Positions 1 through 8,332 of a stretch of 64,000 nucleotides of DNA are shown piece by piece. The DNA lies in NCBI GenBank assembly GCA_965214525.1, contig OZ243959.1, positions 2,170,001 to 2,234,000 of the forward strand, written 5' to 3'. Below the pieces are notes generated by a model. It did no database searches and had not been told where the DNA came from. It was given only the letters and a program-made list of their open reading frames with translations. The stretch comes from Qipengyuania_B sp965214525. GTDB taxonomy: Bacteria; Pseudomonadota; Alphaproteobacteria; Sphingomonadales; Sphingomonadaceae. The translations under genes and the position numbers were made by a program. Positions within the stretch are counted from its first letter, which is position 1, and each line of letters begins with the position of its first letter.

Positions 1-1
1 C

Positions 2-1144
2 CGTATCTTCCTTGCTGGAGCCGCCATGATCGGTCTGTCGGCATGTGCGACCATGACTGACGATGCGATGATGGATGACACGATGGCCACGACCCAGCCA
101 GATCGTACGCCGTCGGTTGCCGCTTTCGATTTCCCCCCGGCAAGCGCGGCGGACCCGATGGGGCAGGACATTCCTTTCAGTGGCAACGATGTCGATGCAG
201 GCAACCAGGCCGTCATCGATGCGCTTCTGAAGGATCTGAACCTGCGTCCCTATCATACGCTGACACCCGAACAGGCGCGCCAGCAGCCCCTGTTCGGGGC
301 CGGGGTAAAGGCGGTGATGGAGGATCGGGGGATGAGCATGGCTCCTCCCGAAGGGCTGACGCAGCAGACCGTGCAGATCCCGGGCGCCGACGGGCTGCTC
401 GATGCGATCGTAGTGCGCCCTGCGACCGGCACGCAGCCACGTCCGCTGGTGGTGTATTTCCACGGTGGCGGTTGGGTGCTGGCAGATGCGGAGGCATATA
501 TCGCCTCGGCGCGCGCACTGGCGAAGAAGCTGGACGCCGTGGTCGTGTCGGTGAATTATCGCCGGGCTCCGCAATACAAGTTCCCGGCGCAGCATAACGA
601 TGCCTTTGCCGCCTATCGCGCCGTACGCGCCAATGCAGCAAGCCTTGGCGGCGATCCGGATCGCATGGTGCTTGCCGGCGAAAGTGCCGGCGGAAACCTT
701 GCGGTGGCTACGGCAATCCGCCTTCGCGACGTCAACGAGCCGCTGCCCGATCACATCCTATCGGTTTACCCGGTTGCCGGGACCAATCTAAATACGGAAA
801 GCTACCAGGAGAATGCCAACGCCTTGCCGCTCAACCGCGCGGCGATGGCCTGGTTCTTCCACCACACGATCAACGGGCCGCAGGATTTGAAGGACGGCCG
901 CCTTGATCTGGTTTCCGCCAATCTGCGCGGTCTGCCCCCTGTCACCATCGTGCAGGCCGAGGTCGACCCGTTGCGGAGCGAAGGGCGGATGCTGGCCGAC
1001 CGGTTGCGGGCTGCCGGTGTCGATGTGGATAACCGGGTGTTCGAAGGAGCCACGCATGAATTCTTTGGCGCCGCTTCGGTCATCGAAGCTGCGGAGGCCG
1101 CGCAGGATTATGCGGTGCAGCGGATCAAGGGCACGTTGCGGTAG
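2..1144 (+). CDS. alpha/beta-hydrolase (HSL-type esterase) lipoprotein, 5' end outside window
   Basis: This is a carboxylesterase/lipase of the hormone-sensitive-lipase type, probably anchored in the outer membrane or facing the periplasm. Numbered from the ATG at 26, the oxyanion motif HGGGW is at residues 146-150, the nucleophile elbow GESAGG at 218-223, the acid Asp at about 314 (EVDPL) and the His at about 345 (ATHEFF). The frame stays open upstream of 26 and reads RIFLAGAA before MIGLSAC. That completes a lipoprotein signal peptide with lipobox LSAC, so the true start lies before the window. The natural substrate cannot be told. It converges on rpsI across a hairpin. Confidence 0.85.
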   Translation, partial: RIFLAGAAMIGLSACATMTDDAMMDDTMATTQPDRTPSVAAFDFPPASAADPMGQDIPFSGNDVDAGNQAVIDALLKDLNLRPYHTLTPEQARQQPLFGAGVKAVMEDRGMSMAPPEGLTQQTVQIPGADGLLDAIVVRPATGTQPRPLVVYFHGGGWVLADAEAYIASARALAKKLDAVVVSVNYRRAPQYKFPAQHNDAFAAYRAVRANAASLGGDPDRMVLAGESAGGNLAVATAIRLRDVNEPLPDHILSVYPVAGTNLNTESYQENANALPLNRAAMAWFFHHTINGPQDLKDGRLDLVSANLRGLPPVTIVQAEVDPLRSEGRMLADRLRAAGVDVDNRVFEGATHEFFGAASVIEAAEAAQDYAVQRIKGTLR

Positions 1145-1168
1145 TTCGCTTTCGCCGTTGACACAGAA

Positions 1169-1194
1169 AGGGCGGCCCCTCGCGGAGCCGCCCT
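1169..1194. terminator. hairpin between convergent genes, likely bidirectional terminator
   Basis: A perfect 8-bp inverted repeat (AGGGCGGC / GCCGCCCT) with a 10-base loop lies between the stop of the esterase gene and the stop of rpsI. A short pyrimidine-rich tract follows on each side. The position between convergent genes supports a shared terminator. The T-tract is weak. Confidence 0.55.
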
Positions 1195-1233
1195 ACCTTC
1201 TTCCGCCGTCGCGGAAAAAGCCGTGAATCTTCT

Positions 1234-1752
1234 CTAGCGTTTGGAGAACTGGAAGCTGCGGCGGGCCTTGGCGCGGCCGTACTTCTTGCGTTCCACCACG
1301 CGGCTGTCGCGGGTGAGGAAGCCCGCCGCCTTGACGGTCGAGCGCAGTGCCGGCTCGTACCGGGTCAGCGCCTGGCTGATGCCGTGCTTCACCGCACCGG
1401 CCTGACCCGACAGACCGCCGCCGCTGACCGTCGCGACGACATCGTACTGCCCCGCGCGATCGGTGATCGTGAAAGGCTGGTCGATGATCAGGCGCAAAGT
1501 CGGACGCGCGAAATATTCGGACTGGTCCTTGCCGTTGACGGTTACCGTTCCCTTGCCCGGCTTCAACCAGACCCGCGCGGTCGCATCCTTGCGGCGACCG
1601 GTGGCATAGGCGCGGCCCTGCTTGTCGAGCTGCTGTTCGCGCAAGGGTGTATCGCTGCCCTGCGCGATCGCAGCGGCATCCGCATCCGGCGCATCGCCGG
1701 CAATGTCTTTCAGTTCCGACAGATCGGAGACGGTCTTGGTATCGTCAGCCAT
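1234..1752 (-). CDS. rpsI: 30S ribosomal protein S9
   Basis: This is small-subunit protein S9, whose C-terminal tail reaches the P-site tRNA. The 172-residue product has a non-conserved acidic N-terminal extension of about 45 residues, then the S9 core with the motif YATGRRKDATARVWLKPGKG, the GGGLSGQAGA loop, and the terminal lysine/arginine tail ending in SKR. It follows rplM, with the stop of rplM and this start sharing one base (TGATG), so the pair is translated together as in most bacteria. The longer N-terminus is common in sphingomonads. Confidence 0.97.
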   Translation of the reverse strand: MADDTKTVSDLSELKDIAGDAPDADAAAIAQGSDTPLREQQLDKQGRAYATGRRKDATARVWLKPGKGTVTVNGKDQSEYFARPTLRLIIDQPFTITDRAGQYDVVATVSGGGLSGQAGAVKHGISQALTRYEPALRSTVKAAGFLTRDSRVVERKKYGRAKARRSFQFSKR

Positions 1753-2231
1753 CAGGCGTTCGCCTTGTTCTTGCGGTTCATCGAAGCGACGTCGAGCGTC
1801 GCGGGGTTCTGGCCGTTATGCGGATGCTGGGTCCCGGCATACAAATGCAGTGCCTTCATCTGCTGACGCCCGAGCGGGCCGCGCGGAACCATCCGTTCGA
1901 CCGCCTTTTCCAGCACGCGTTCCGGAAAACGCCCTTCCAGCACCTTGGCCGGGGTCGTTTCCTTGATGCCGCCGATCCAGCCAGTATGGCGGTAGTATTT
2001 CTTGTCGGTCAGCTTCCGGCCGGTAAACTTCACCTTGTCAGCGTTGACGACGACCACGTGATCGCCGCAATCGACATGCGGTGTGAAACTGGGCTTGTGC
2101 TTGCCGCGCAGGATGTTCGCGATGATCGCCGCCACCCGGCCAACGACCAATCCATCGGCATCAATGATGTGCCAGTTCTTCTCGACTTCGGCCGGCTTGA
2201 TCGACCGGGTCGCCTTGTGCAGCGCCTTCAT
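1752..2231 (-). CDS. rplM: 50S ribosomal protein L13
   Basis: This is large-subunit protein L13, an early assembly protein. The 159-residue product shows the family pattern: KNWHIIDADGLVVGR near the N-terminus, DHVVVVNADKVKFTG in the middle and AVERMVPRGPLGR before the tail. It is the first gene of the rplM-rpsI operon and is joined to rpsI by a one-base overlap. The promoter must lie in the 134-base gap between it and the end of ctaA. I see no obvious leader structure there. Confidence 0.97.
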   Translation of the reverse strand: MKALHKATRSIKPAEVEKNWHIIDADGLVVGRVAAIIANILRGKHKPSFTPHVDCGDHVVVVNADKVKFTGRKLTDKKYYRHTGWIGGIKETTPAKVLEGRFPERVLEKAVERMVPRGPLGRQQMKALHLYAGTQHPHNGQNPATLDVASMNRKNKANA

Positions 2232-2365
2232 GAGTTTGTGTCCGTGCTAACGTAATGATCTCGCGAGCCCTGCATACAGAGCCGCGAACGGGAGGCATTT
2301 GGGCGTTCACCGCCGTTTAGTCAAGCAAAAGCGCGGGGTTCGAGCGCGGTAAAATGATACCGTGG

Positions 2366-3433
2366 TCAATCTCGCTGGCGTCCCAGCGCATGTCCGCCCC
2401 AGGCCAGCGCCGCCACCAGCAAGGCGCCGACCGATTGATGGGCGACCGCGATCCACAAGGCGACGCCCGACGTGACGGTGGCTATGCCCAGCACCACCTG
2501 CGTGCCGATAAGTGCGTGAAGGGCAATCGACGCCAGGCGGGCACCGCTCCGTTTGACCTTGATCGCCAGCACGACAATGGCGGCGAACGCGGCCCATGCC
2601 CACCAGCGGTGGAGGAAGTGAAGCAGGAAGGGATCATGCGTCAGCGCCCATAACAGACCGCGCGTGGTGTCGTATTCCGGCACCAGCCGGTCCTGCATCA
2701 GCGGCCAGCTGTCCGAGGCGTGTCCGGCATTGAGCCCCGCGACCCATGCGCCCAGCAGCAATTGTACGAACACGATCCCCGTGACGATGGCGAACATGGG
2801 GGTGATGCGCGCGATGCCGGCGCTTGTGAAACGTGCCAGTTGCCGCATGTCGAGGGCGGTCCAGACGAGCAGGCCCAGCGTCAGCAGCGCCGTGAGCAGA
2901 TGGATCGACAGCCAGAAATGGCTCACATCGGTCATCGTGCCGCCCAGGCCGGACCTCACCATGAACCAGCCGAACAATCCCTGCAACGCACCCAGTCCCA
3001 GCAGAAACGTCAGACGCGGCCCGAACCCGGCCGGTATCTGTTTCCTCGCCCAGAACCACACCAGGGGGATGCCGTAGGCGAGCCCGATGATCCGCCCGAG
3101 CAGCCGGTGCGCCCATTCCCAGAAATAGATGAACTTGAAATCGGCCAGCGCCATTCCGGCCGGGCCGGTCACGTTGATATATTCCCCGGTCTGGCGGTAA
3201 AGCGCGAACTGCGCCTGCCAGTCCGCATCGTTCAACGGCGGGATCGCTCCTGATACAAGGTTCCATTGCGTGATCGACAGACCCGATTCGGTCAGCCGGG
3301 TGATCCCGCCAACCGCCACCATCAGCACGACCAGCAAGGCGACGAAGAGGAGCCACCCCTGGATCAGATCGGGACGCGCGCGCTCATTCGCCCGTTCAAG
3401 CGCCGTGACCAGCGAGGAATTGTGTACCGTCAT
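2366..3433 (-). CDS. ctaA: heme A synthase (COX15/CtaA family)
   Basis: It oxidises the C8 methyl of heme O to the formyl group of heme A, for aa3-type cytochrome oxidases in the inner membrane. The 355-residue protein has about eight membrane spans. The haem-ligand histidines typical of the family are present: WEWAHRLLGR, SIHLLTA, HFLHRWWAW and HQSVGALL. I chose the ATG at 3433 (MTVHNSS); a TTG two codons upstream is also open. Heme O synthase and oxidase genes are not in this window, so it stands apart from the cytochrome oxidase cluster. Confidence 0.93.
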   Translation of the reverse strand: MTVHNSSLVTALERANERARPDLIQGWLLFVALLVVLMVAVGGITRLTESGLSITQWNLVSGAIPPLNDADWQAQFALYRQTGEYINVTGPAGMALADFKFIYFWEWAHRLLGRIIGLAYGIPLVWFWARKQIPAGFGPRLTFLLGLGALQGLFGWFMVRSGLGGTMTDVSHFWLSIHLLTALLTLGLLVWTALDMRQLARFTSAGIARITPMFAIVTGIVFVQLLLGAWVAGLNAGHASDSWPLMQDRLVPEYDTTRGLLWALTHDPFLLHFLHRWWAWAAFAAIVVLAIKVKRSGARLASIALHALIGTQVVLGIATVTSGVALWIAVAHQSVGALLVAALAWGGHALGRQRD

Positions 3434-3515
3434 GGCCAAGGTATGTGTGCCGCCCCGCAGGCGCGCACAAGGCCAACGGGCAAACAGGGTCGTGAAAAAG
3501 ACACTTCATCGGTTG

Positions 3516-3530
3516 CATGATGTTATCATG
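3516..3530. promoter_or_regulatory. 15-bp palindrome upstream of merC-like gene (Zur/Fur-type operator candidate)
   Basis: CATGAT-GTT-ATCATG is a perfect 6+3+6 palindrome. It ends 20 bases before the merC-like start and is followed directly by an AT-rich stretch that could hold the -10 element. Its AT-rich TGATgttATCA core resembles alphaproteobacterial Fur-family (Zur) sites. The regulator assignment is inference. Confidence 0.35.
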
Positions 3531-3550
3531 TATCATATATCGCGCTCGTA

Positions 3551-3922
3551 ATGCCCACGACCATGTCAACCCTGCGTACGCGGCTCGACCGCGCGGGCAT
3601 CTGGCTTTCGGGGCTGTGTGCCCTGCATTGCGTGGCGACGATCTTCATTATCTCGGGCCTGGGTATCGGCGGACAGTTCCTGCTCGATCCGGTGTTGCAC
3701 GAAATAGGGCTGGTGGTCGCTTTGGTCGTGGCCGCGGTGGCGATTGGCTGGGGGGCGTTGCAGCACCGTCGTCCCGAGGCGTTCGTGGTCGCCATGATGG
3801 GGCTGACATTCATGGGCGGCGCGCTGGCGGTGCCCCACGGCGTGCACGAGGCGGTGCTTACGATCATCGGCGTTGCGCTGGTCTCGATCGGGCATGTGTT
3901 GAACTTGCGCCACCGGCATTGA
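3551..3922 (+). CDS. MerC-domain membrane protein
   Basis: This is a 123-residue inner-membrane protein of about four spans with the MerC signature CALHC at residues 23-27, the thiol pair that carries Hg(II) in true MerC. The second cytoplasmic cysteine pair of mercury-resistance MerC is missing and the tail ends in HRH. Together with the absence of any other mer gene, this argues against mercury resistance. Chromosomal MerC-domain proteins of sphingomonads may serve zinc or another metal, which fits the Zur-like palindrome upstream, but that is inference. thiSG follows after 16 bases, so the two are probably co-transcribed. Confidence 0.75.
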   Translation: MPTTMSTLRTRLDRAGIWLSGLCALHCVATIFIISGLGIGGQFLLDPVLHEIGLVVALVVAAVAIGWGALQHRRPEAFVVAMMGLTFMGGALAVPHGVHEAVLTIIGVALVSIGHVLNLRHRH

Positions 3923-3938
3923 ACGCTATCTCCCGGGC

Positions 3939-4931
3939 ATGACCGCCCCCAAGACCCTTACCGTCAATGGCGAGCGCCGCCGCTCTGCCGCCGTAACCGT
4001 CGCCGATCTGGTCTGCGAGCTCGGTTTCGATCCTCGCAAGGTCGCCATCGAGCATAACGGCGCTATCGTAGCGCGATCGACCCTCGACAGCCAGCCGATC
4101 GCCGATGGCGATGTGCTGGAGATCGTGCATTTCGTTGGCGGCGGCAACCACCGCGGGGCGCAGGATGACAGCTGGAGCGTTGCGGGCCGCACCTTTCATT
4201 CCCGGCTGATCGTTGGCACCGGCAAGTACAAGGATTACGCGCAGAATGCCGCCGCGCTGAAGGCGAGCGGCGCGCAGATCGTCACCGTTGCCGTGCGCCG
4301 GGTCAATGTGAGCGACCCCGGGCAGCCCATGCTGACCGATTTCATCGATCCCAAGGAGGTCACCTACCTGCCCAACACCGCCGGGTGTTTCAACGCGGAC
4401 GAGGCGATCCGCACGTTGCGCCTCGCGCGCGAAGCAGGGGGCTGGGACCTGGTCAAGCTGGAAGTCCTGGGAGAGGCCAAGACCCTCTACCCGAACATGC
4501 GCGAGACGCTGCACGCGACCGAGGTGCTGGCGAAAGAGGGGTTCCACCCGATGGTGTATTGCACCGACGATCCGATCGCCTCCAGGCAGTTGGAAGAGGC
4601 GGGCGCGGTTGCCATCATGCCGCTGGGCGCGCCGATCGGCAGCGGTCTGGGCATCCAGAATCGCGTTACCATTCGCCTGATCGTCGAAGGTGCGGGGGTA
4701 CCCGTGCTCGTCGATGCGGGCGTGGGCACGGCCAGCGACGCCGCGATCGCGATGGAGTTGGGGTGTGACGGCGTATTGATGAACACCGCCATTGCCGAGG
4801 CGCGCGACCCCGTGCGCATGGCCCGCGCCATGCGGCTGGGTGTGGAGGCCGGGCGCGAGGCGTATCTGGCAGGACGGATGGCGACTCGCAAATACGCGGA
4901 CCCGAGCAGCCCCCTGGCAGGCCTGATCTAG
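3939..4931 (+). CDS. thiG: fused sulfur carrier ThiS / thiazole synthase ThiG
   Basis: This bifunctional protein makes the thiazole phosphate of thiamine. Residues 1-69 are a ThiS ubiquitin-like fold ending in VGGG at 66-69. Residues from about 80 to 330 are a ThiG TIM barrel with the Schiff-base lysine K173 (VKLEV), E175, and D259 in VDAGVG. In normal ThiS the C-terminal Gly-Gly carries the thiocarboxylate. Here it is internal, so either the chain is cleaved after the GG or sulfur transfer works another way. Such fusions are known in sphingomonads. No TPP riboswitch is visible upstream of it or of merC. Confidence 0.93.
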   Translation: MTAPKTLTVNGERRRSAAVTVADLVCELGFDPRKVAIEHNGAIVARSTLDSQPIADGDVLEIVHFVGGGNHRGAQDDSWSVAGRTFHSRLIVGTGKYKDYAQNAAALKASGAQIVTVAVRRVNVSDPGQPMLTDFIDPKEVTYLPNTAGCFNADEAIRTLRLAREAGGWDLVKLEVLGEAKTLYPNMRETLHATEVLAKEGFHPMVYCTDDPIASRQLEEAGAVAIMPLGAPIGSGLGIQNRVTIRLIVEGAGVPVLVDAGVGTASDAAIAMELGCDGVLMNTAIAEARDPVRMARAMRLGVEAGREAYLAGRMATRKYADPSSPLAGLI

Positions 4932-5100
4932 CCATCGGGGGGAAGCGGCAGCACCCTGCATCGGGCTGCGATGACAGCCATCGGCCGGCGGATTTGCGAA
5001 TGTTATCGGACCATCCGCAAGATTAGGTTCGCCGCGCTTACCGGCTATTAACCACCATGGGCGACACTGTGATTCCAGGAAGTCACAGGGAATGCATATC

Positions 5101-5628
5101 ATGGCTATCGCACGCACCGCCTCGATCATGGTTTCGGAAATGCGCGAGTTCGCCGGGTTCGAGTTCGAGGAGCAACGCTATATCAGTTGTGCGCTCGATA
5201 TCGGCCTTGCCCGGCGCGATGCCATCAAACCTTGGGCGAGCGACGATACCGGAACGGCAGCGATCCGCCGGCAATACGTGGCTTATGAAGAACTGGCGTC
5301 GTTGCGCGGCAACATACCGGAAAGCGGCGATATCGAAGGGGCGGAGGCGTTCCTATGCCGGCTCGTGCGGCTGGTTGCCTTCGATCTCGGGCGGGAGCGG
5401 ATCGAGAGTTTCTCGGCATTGCGTTTCCTGTACGAGCGGCTGCTGGGCGCGAATGTGCGCCCCTGGTTGCCGAGCGCGTTCTGCGCCGCCGCCGCCTTGC
5501 CGCAAATCCGCCCCGGCCGTCGCAAACTGCTCCTGCAATCGCTCAGCGAAGCCGCCGCAACCGCGCCGGGCTGGTCACAGCGCGAACCCCAGTTCTTCCC
5601 CGATTTCGTGGATGTCGAGGCGGCCTGA
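5101..5628 (+). CDS. hypothetical protein, 175 aa
   Basis: I do not recognise a family. The product is soluble, mixed alpha-helical in character, and has no signal peptide or membrane span. It has several arginine-rich helices (LCRLVRLVAFDLGRERIE, LRFLYERLLG) and a proline-rich C-terminus (PQFFPDFVDVEAA). The ATG at 5101 has AGGGA nine bases upstream. An ATG three codons earlier sits directly against that site and is less likely. Codon use matches the surrounding core genes. It stands alone between thiSG and the microprotein gene. Confidence 0.6.
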   Translation: MAIARTASIMVSEMREFAGFEFEEQRYISCALDIGLARRDAIKPWASDDTGTAAIRRQYVAYEELASLRGNIPESGDIEGAEAFLCRLVRLVAFDLGRERIESFSALRFLYERLLGANVRPWLPSAFCAAAALPQIRPGRRKLLLQSLSEAAATAPGWSQREPQFFPDFVDVEAA

Positions 5629-5726
5629 GGTTCGCTGCCTCTCTGGAAAGGGAACCAGTGCGCCCCTAACCCATTGAAGCTGCAGGGCAAGGCACGGGGT
5701 CTTGTCCTTTCGGAGAGCCAAGCGCC

Positions 5727-5879
5727 ATGCGGCTGCTTGCCATTCTTCTGATCGGGTCGGCCACCGTCTCGGCGGCTGGTGCCTGGGTTCGGGCGAAGGC
5801 GCGGCAGTCGACGCTTGAGGCGAACACCCGCGCCCGGCTCTTACCGCGCAAGCCGCCTTCCGGCGAGATCGCGCCATGA
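5727..5879 (+). CDS. 50-residue membrane microprotein, coupled to MBL-fold hydrolase
   Basis: This short gene encodes MRLLAILLIGSATVSAAGAW and then a basic tail, so it is either a single-span inner-membrane peptide or a secreted peptide with a signal sequence. A GGAGA site lies 11 bases upstream. Its TGA overlaps the ATG of the following MBL-fold gene as ATGA, which is the main argument that it is translated. No family is recognised and the function is unknown. Confidence 0.55.
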   Translation: MRLLAILLIGSATVSAAGAWVRAKARQSTLEANTRARLLPRKPPSGEIAP

Positions 5880-6739
5880 AGATCCACCACCTGAATTGCG
5901 GCACCTGCTGTCCAGCGGGCGGGCGCTTGTTCGATGGCGTGAGCGATGGCCCATTCGGCCACATCGTCTGCCATTGCCTCCTGCTTGAAACCGATGACGG
6001 CCTGGTTTTGGTCGACACCGGCTTCGGCACGCGCGATGTGGATCATCCGCACCGGCGACTGTCCGAGTTCTTCATCCGGCTGAACAACATCCAGCTTCGT
6101 CAGGAGGAAACGGCGGTGGCACAGGTCCGCCGCCTTGGCTTCGACCCCGCCGATGTGCGTCACATTCTCGTCTCGCATCTCGACTTTGATCATGCCGGCG
6201 GGCTGGAGGATTTCCCCCATGCCGCCGTACACCTGCTGGCGCGGGAGAAGGAAGTCGCCGATCAGCAAGCGGGCGGCGCCTTTGTCGGCACCCGCCGCTA
6301 TCGCCCCGACCAGTGGGACGGGGTTGAGGATTGGCGGCTTTACGCCGCCGGCGAGGGCGAGAAGTGGTTCGGCTTCGACGCGGTGCGCAATCTCGACGGG
6401 CTGCCGGACGACATCCTGCTGGTTCCGCTGGCCGGCCATACGTGGGGCCACAGCGGCATCGCTGTGCGCGACGATGGCAACGGCTGGCTGCTCCACGCGG
6501 CGGACGCCTACTTCTTTCATGGCGAGATCGGCCTGCCAGAATATCATTGCCCGCCTTTGCTGCGCGGCTATCAGCGGATGATGGAGGTAGACCGCGCTGC
6601 GCGTTTGCATAACCAACGCCGCCTGCGCGATCTGTCGGCGCGACACGGGGACGAGGTGCGCATCATCTGCTCGCACGATTCGGTGGAGTTCGACCTGCTG
6701 GCGGGGCAGGCGAAAGAGTCGATCACGCCAGCGACCTAG
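5876..6739 (+). CDS. MBL-fold metallo-hydrolase
   Basis: This is a 287-residue metallo-beta-lactamase-fold hydrolase, probably cytoplasmic. The metal site reads SHLDFDHAGG with H101, D103, D105 and H106. Later ligands are the histidine in AGHTWGHSG and the final ICSHDS. The first motif is HxDxDH rather than the usual HxHxDH, a variant seen in lactonase-like relatives. The layout (N-terminal VDTGFGTRD, long central insert) resembles quorum-quenching AHL lactonases, but substrate cannot be read from sequence. It is translationally coupled to the upstream 50-residue peptide. Downstream, 6740-7008 holds no gene that I can support. Confidence 0.82.
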   Translation: MKIHHLNCGTCCPAGGRLFDGVSDGPFGHIVCHCLLLETDDGLVLVDTGFGTRDVDHPHRRLSEFFIRLNNIQLRQEETAVAQVRRLGFDPADVRHILVSHLDFDHAGGLEDFPHAAVHLLAREKEVADQQAGGAFVGTRRYRPDQWDGVEDWRLYAAGEGEKWFGFDAVRNLDGLPDDILLVPLAGHTWGHSGIAVRDDGNGWLLHAADAYFFHGEIGLPEYHCPPLLRGYQRMMEVDRAARLHNQRRLRDLSARHGDEVRIICSHDSVEFDLLAGQAKESITPAT

Positions 6740-7008
6740 CCGACAAAGAGCAGAACGACCCTGTCGCGAGCGTTGCGGATCGGGAGCGGACAAATGCTGC
6801 GCCGTTTGCGGGCTGTCTCTAAGGTGAGCCAAGAGGGTATAACGGCAGCTTGCGACCCTTTCTCGGTCATAAAATACGAGCACGCTAATTGCAAAAAGCA
6901 GACGCGCTTTGCGCTGGCTTGCTACGTCGGAATCTTGGGGGTGAAAGCAGAAGGTCGGCTTGCCGGCCTGATCCGACTTTTCAGAACACAGTTGGCTTCA
7001 CCATATCC

Positions 7009-7560
7009 TCAAATGATTCGCGACAATACTGCATCTCGCACCGTGGCTTGCGCGGCCTCATCAAACTCCAGCCCACCGAGCGCTGCTGCTGCGGCCATTG
7101 TCGCGACACCGTGCGCGGCTGACCACGTCGCGATAGCCAGATCACCAGGCAAGCGCCCAGCCAACTGAACAGACGTCAGCTTTTCGAACTCGCTTTCGAG
7201 GGTAGCCAACGCGCCTAAGGCAATGTCTGGCACGCGGTCCGAAACGATCGACGCGTTCATAATTGCAAAAATCCGCGGCTCTGTCATGGCGAATGCGACG
7301 TAGGCGTCCCAGCCGCGCGCGATCTCCCCCGGATCCTCGTCCCGTTCGGTGGACGTTTTTGCCAGAGCGGCCTGAAAGGCGGCGGTAACGATCGCCTCTC
7401 GCAAACCTTGCTGATCACCAAAGTGATAATACAGCGTCGGCGCGGTAACACCCGCGGCTTGGCACACCGCCCGTGCGGTTACGGCTTCCACCCCTCCGGT
7501 GCGCGCAAGTACCATGGCGCGATGCAGGATTTCTGCTTTCTTGGAACTTTTTTTTGTCAT
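7009..7560 (-). CDS. TetR/AcrR-family transcriptional regulator
   Basis: This is a 183-residue repressor with an N-terminal helix-turn-helix (ARAVCQAAGVTAPTLYYHFG) and a C-terminal TetR_C_33-like ligand domain. I chose the ATG at 7560 (MTKKSSKK), which has AAAGGA at the right spacing; an upstream ATG at 7578 falls inside the operator palindrome. It is divergent from the SDR/SnoaL genes and a 15-bp palindrome lies between, so it very likely represses both. The regulated genes are frameshifted, while this gene looks intact. Confidence 0.88.
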   Translation of the reverse strand: MTKKSSKKAEILHRAMVLARTGGVEAVTARAVCQAAGVTAPTLYYHFGDQQGLREAIVTAAFQAALAKTSTERDEDPGEIARGWDAYVAFAMTEPRIFAIMNASIVSDRVPDIALGALATLESEFEKLTSVQLAGRLPGDLAIATWSAAHGVATMAAAAALGGLEFDEAAQATVRDAVLSRII

Positions 7561-7570
7561 CGATCCTTTA

Positions 7571-7585
7571 TATAACATTGTTATA
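7571..7585. promoter_or_regulatory. TetR operator palindrome
   Basis: TATAACA-T-TGTTATA is a perfect 15-bp palindrome. It lies midway between the divergent TetR gene and the SDR pseudogene and overlaps the region where both promoters must be. This is the classic place and form of a TetR autoregulatory operator. Confidence 0.7.
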
Positions 7586-7607
7586 GAGAAGTACGAAGGA
7601 GAAAATC

Positions 7608-8332
7608 ATGTCCAACGATCAAGGAAAGACCGCTTTAATCACTGGCGCAAGCCGGCATAGGCCGTGGAATTGCACTCAGGCTCGCGAAGGACGGCATCAA
7701 CATCGTCGTGAATTACCGCTCCGGCAAAGATGCCGCAGCCAAAGTGGTCGCGGAGATTGAAAAGAATGGTGGTTCGGCCATCGCAATTCAGGCAGAATCA
7801 CGAAGGTGGAGGACCGCGAACGCTTGATTTCAGAGGCTACCGATGCATACGGAGCACTCGATATCTTGGTCAACAATGCCGGTATTGCCACGCTCGGCCC
7901 GATTGAGGACGTGACCGAAGAAGATTGGGATCGCCTTTACGATCTCAACGCCAAAGCACCGTTCTTTCTGACGCAACGTGCGCTTGAGCGCATGTCTGAT
8001 GGTGGCCGGATCGTGTTCGTATCGTCTTCGACGGCTTCTTTCCCGATGCTTATGCATCTTCGAAAATGCCTGTTCGCACAATCGCAGAGGTGCTCGCCAA
8101 GGAGCTCGGTCCGAAGGGCATTTCGGTCAACTCCGTAATACCGGGTCCGACCGCGCCGGGCATGTTCGCTGACGCTCCCGATCATTTGAAAGAGATGGCC
8201 GCTGGCACATCGCCCTTCGATCGCATCGGTCAGCCAGAAGATATTGCTGCGGTCGTGGCGTTTCTCGTTTCGGAGGAAGCGAAATGGGTGACTGGCCAGA
8301 ACATTCTCGCCAATGGCGGAGCGACGATGTGA
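7608..8332 (+). pseudogene. short-chain dehydrogenase/reductase, broken by three frameshifts
   Basis: The start is sound: an ATG with AAGGAG eight bases upstream, then the Rossmann start KTALITGAS. The frame is lost near 7651-7655, inside the TGxxxGIG motif. It resumes as GIGRGIALRLAKDGINIVVNY, is lost again near 7797, and resumes as KVEDRERLISEATDAYG with LVNNAGI. It is lost a third time near 8043-8056 just before the catalytic YASSK, then runs on through the PGPT and GQPEDIA motifs to the stop. Restoring three single bases gives a normal SDR of about 241 residues. Either this is a decaying gene or the assembly has base-loss errors here. Its stop overlaps the start of the next gene (GTGA). 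Confidence 0.88.

Noticed and set aside
3551..3922. Mercury resistance
   Set aside because: A single MerC-like protein without merR, merT, merP or merA, and lacking the second cysteine pair, does not support it.
3434..3938. TPP riboswitch ahead of merC-thiSG
   Set aside because: I found no THI-box core (CTGAGA with its partner segments) in the leader or between the genes.
6773..7168. 131-residue plus-strand frame before and across the TetR gene
   Set aside because: It runs through non-coding DNA and then antisense to TetR; no ribosome site and no recognisable domain.
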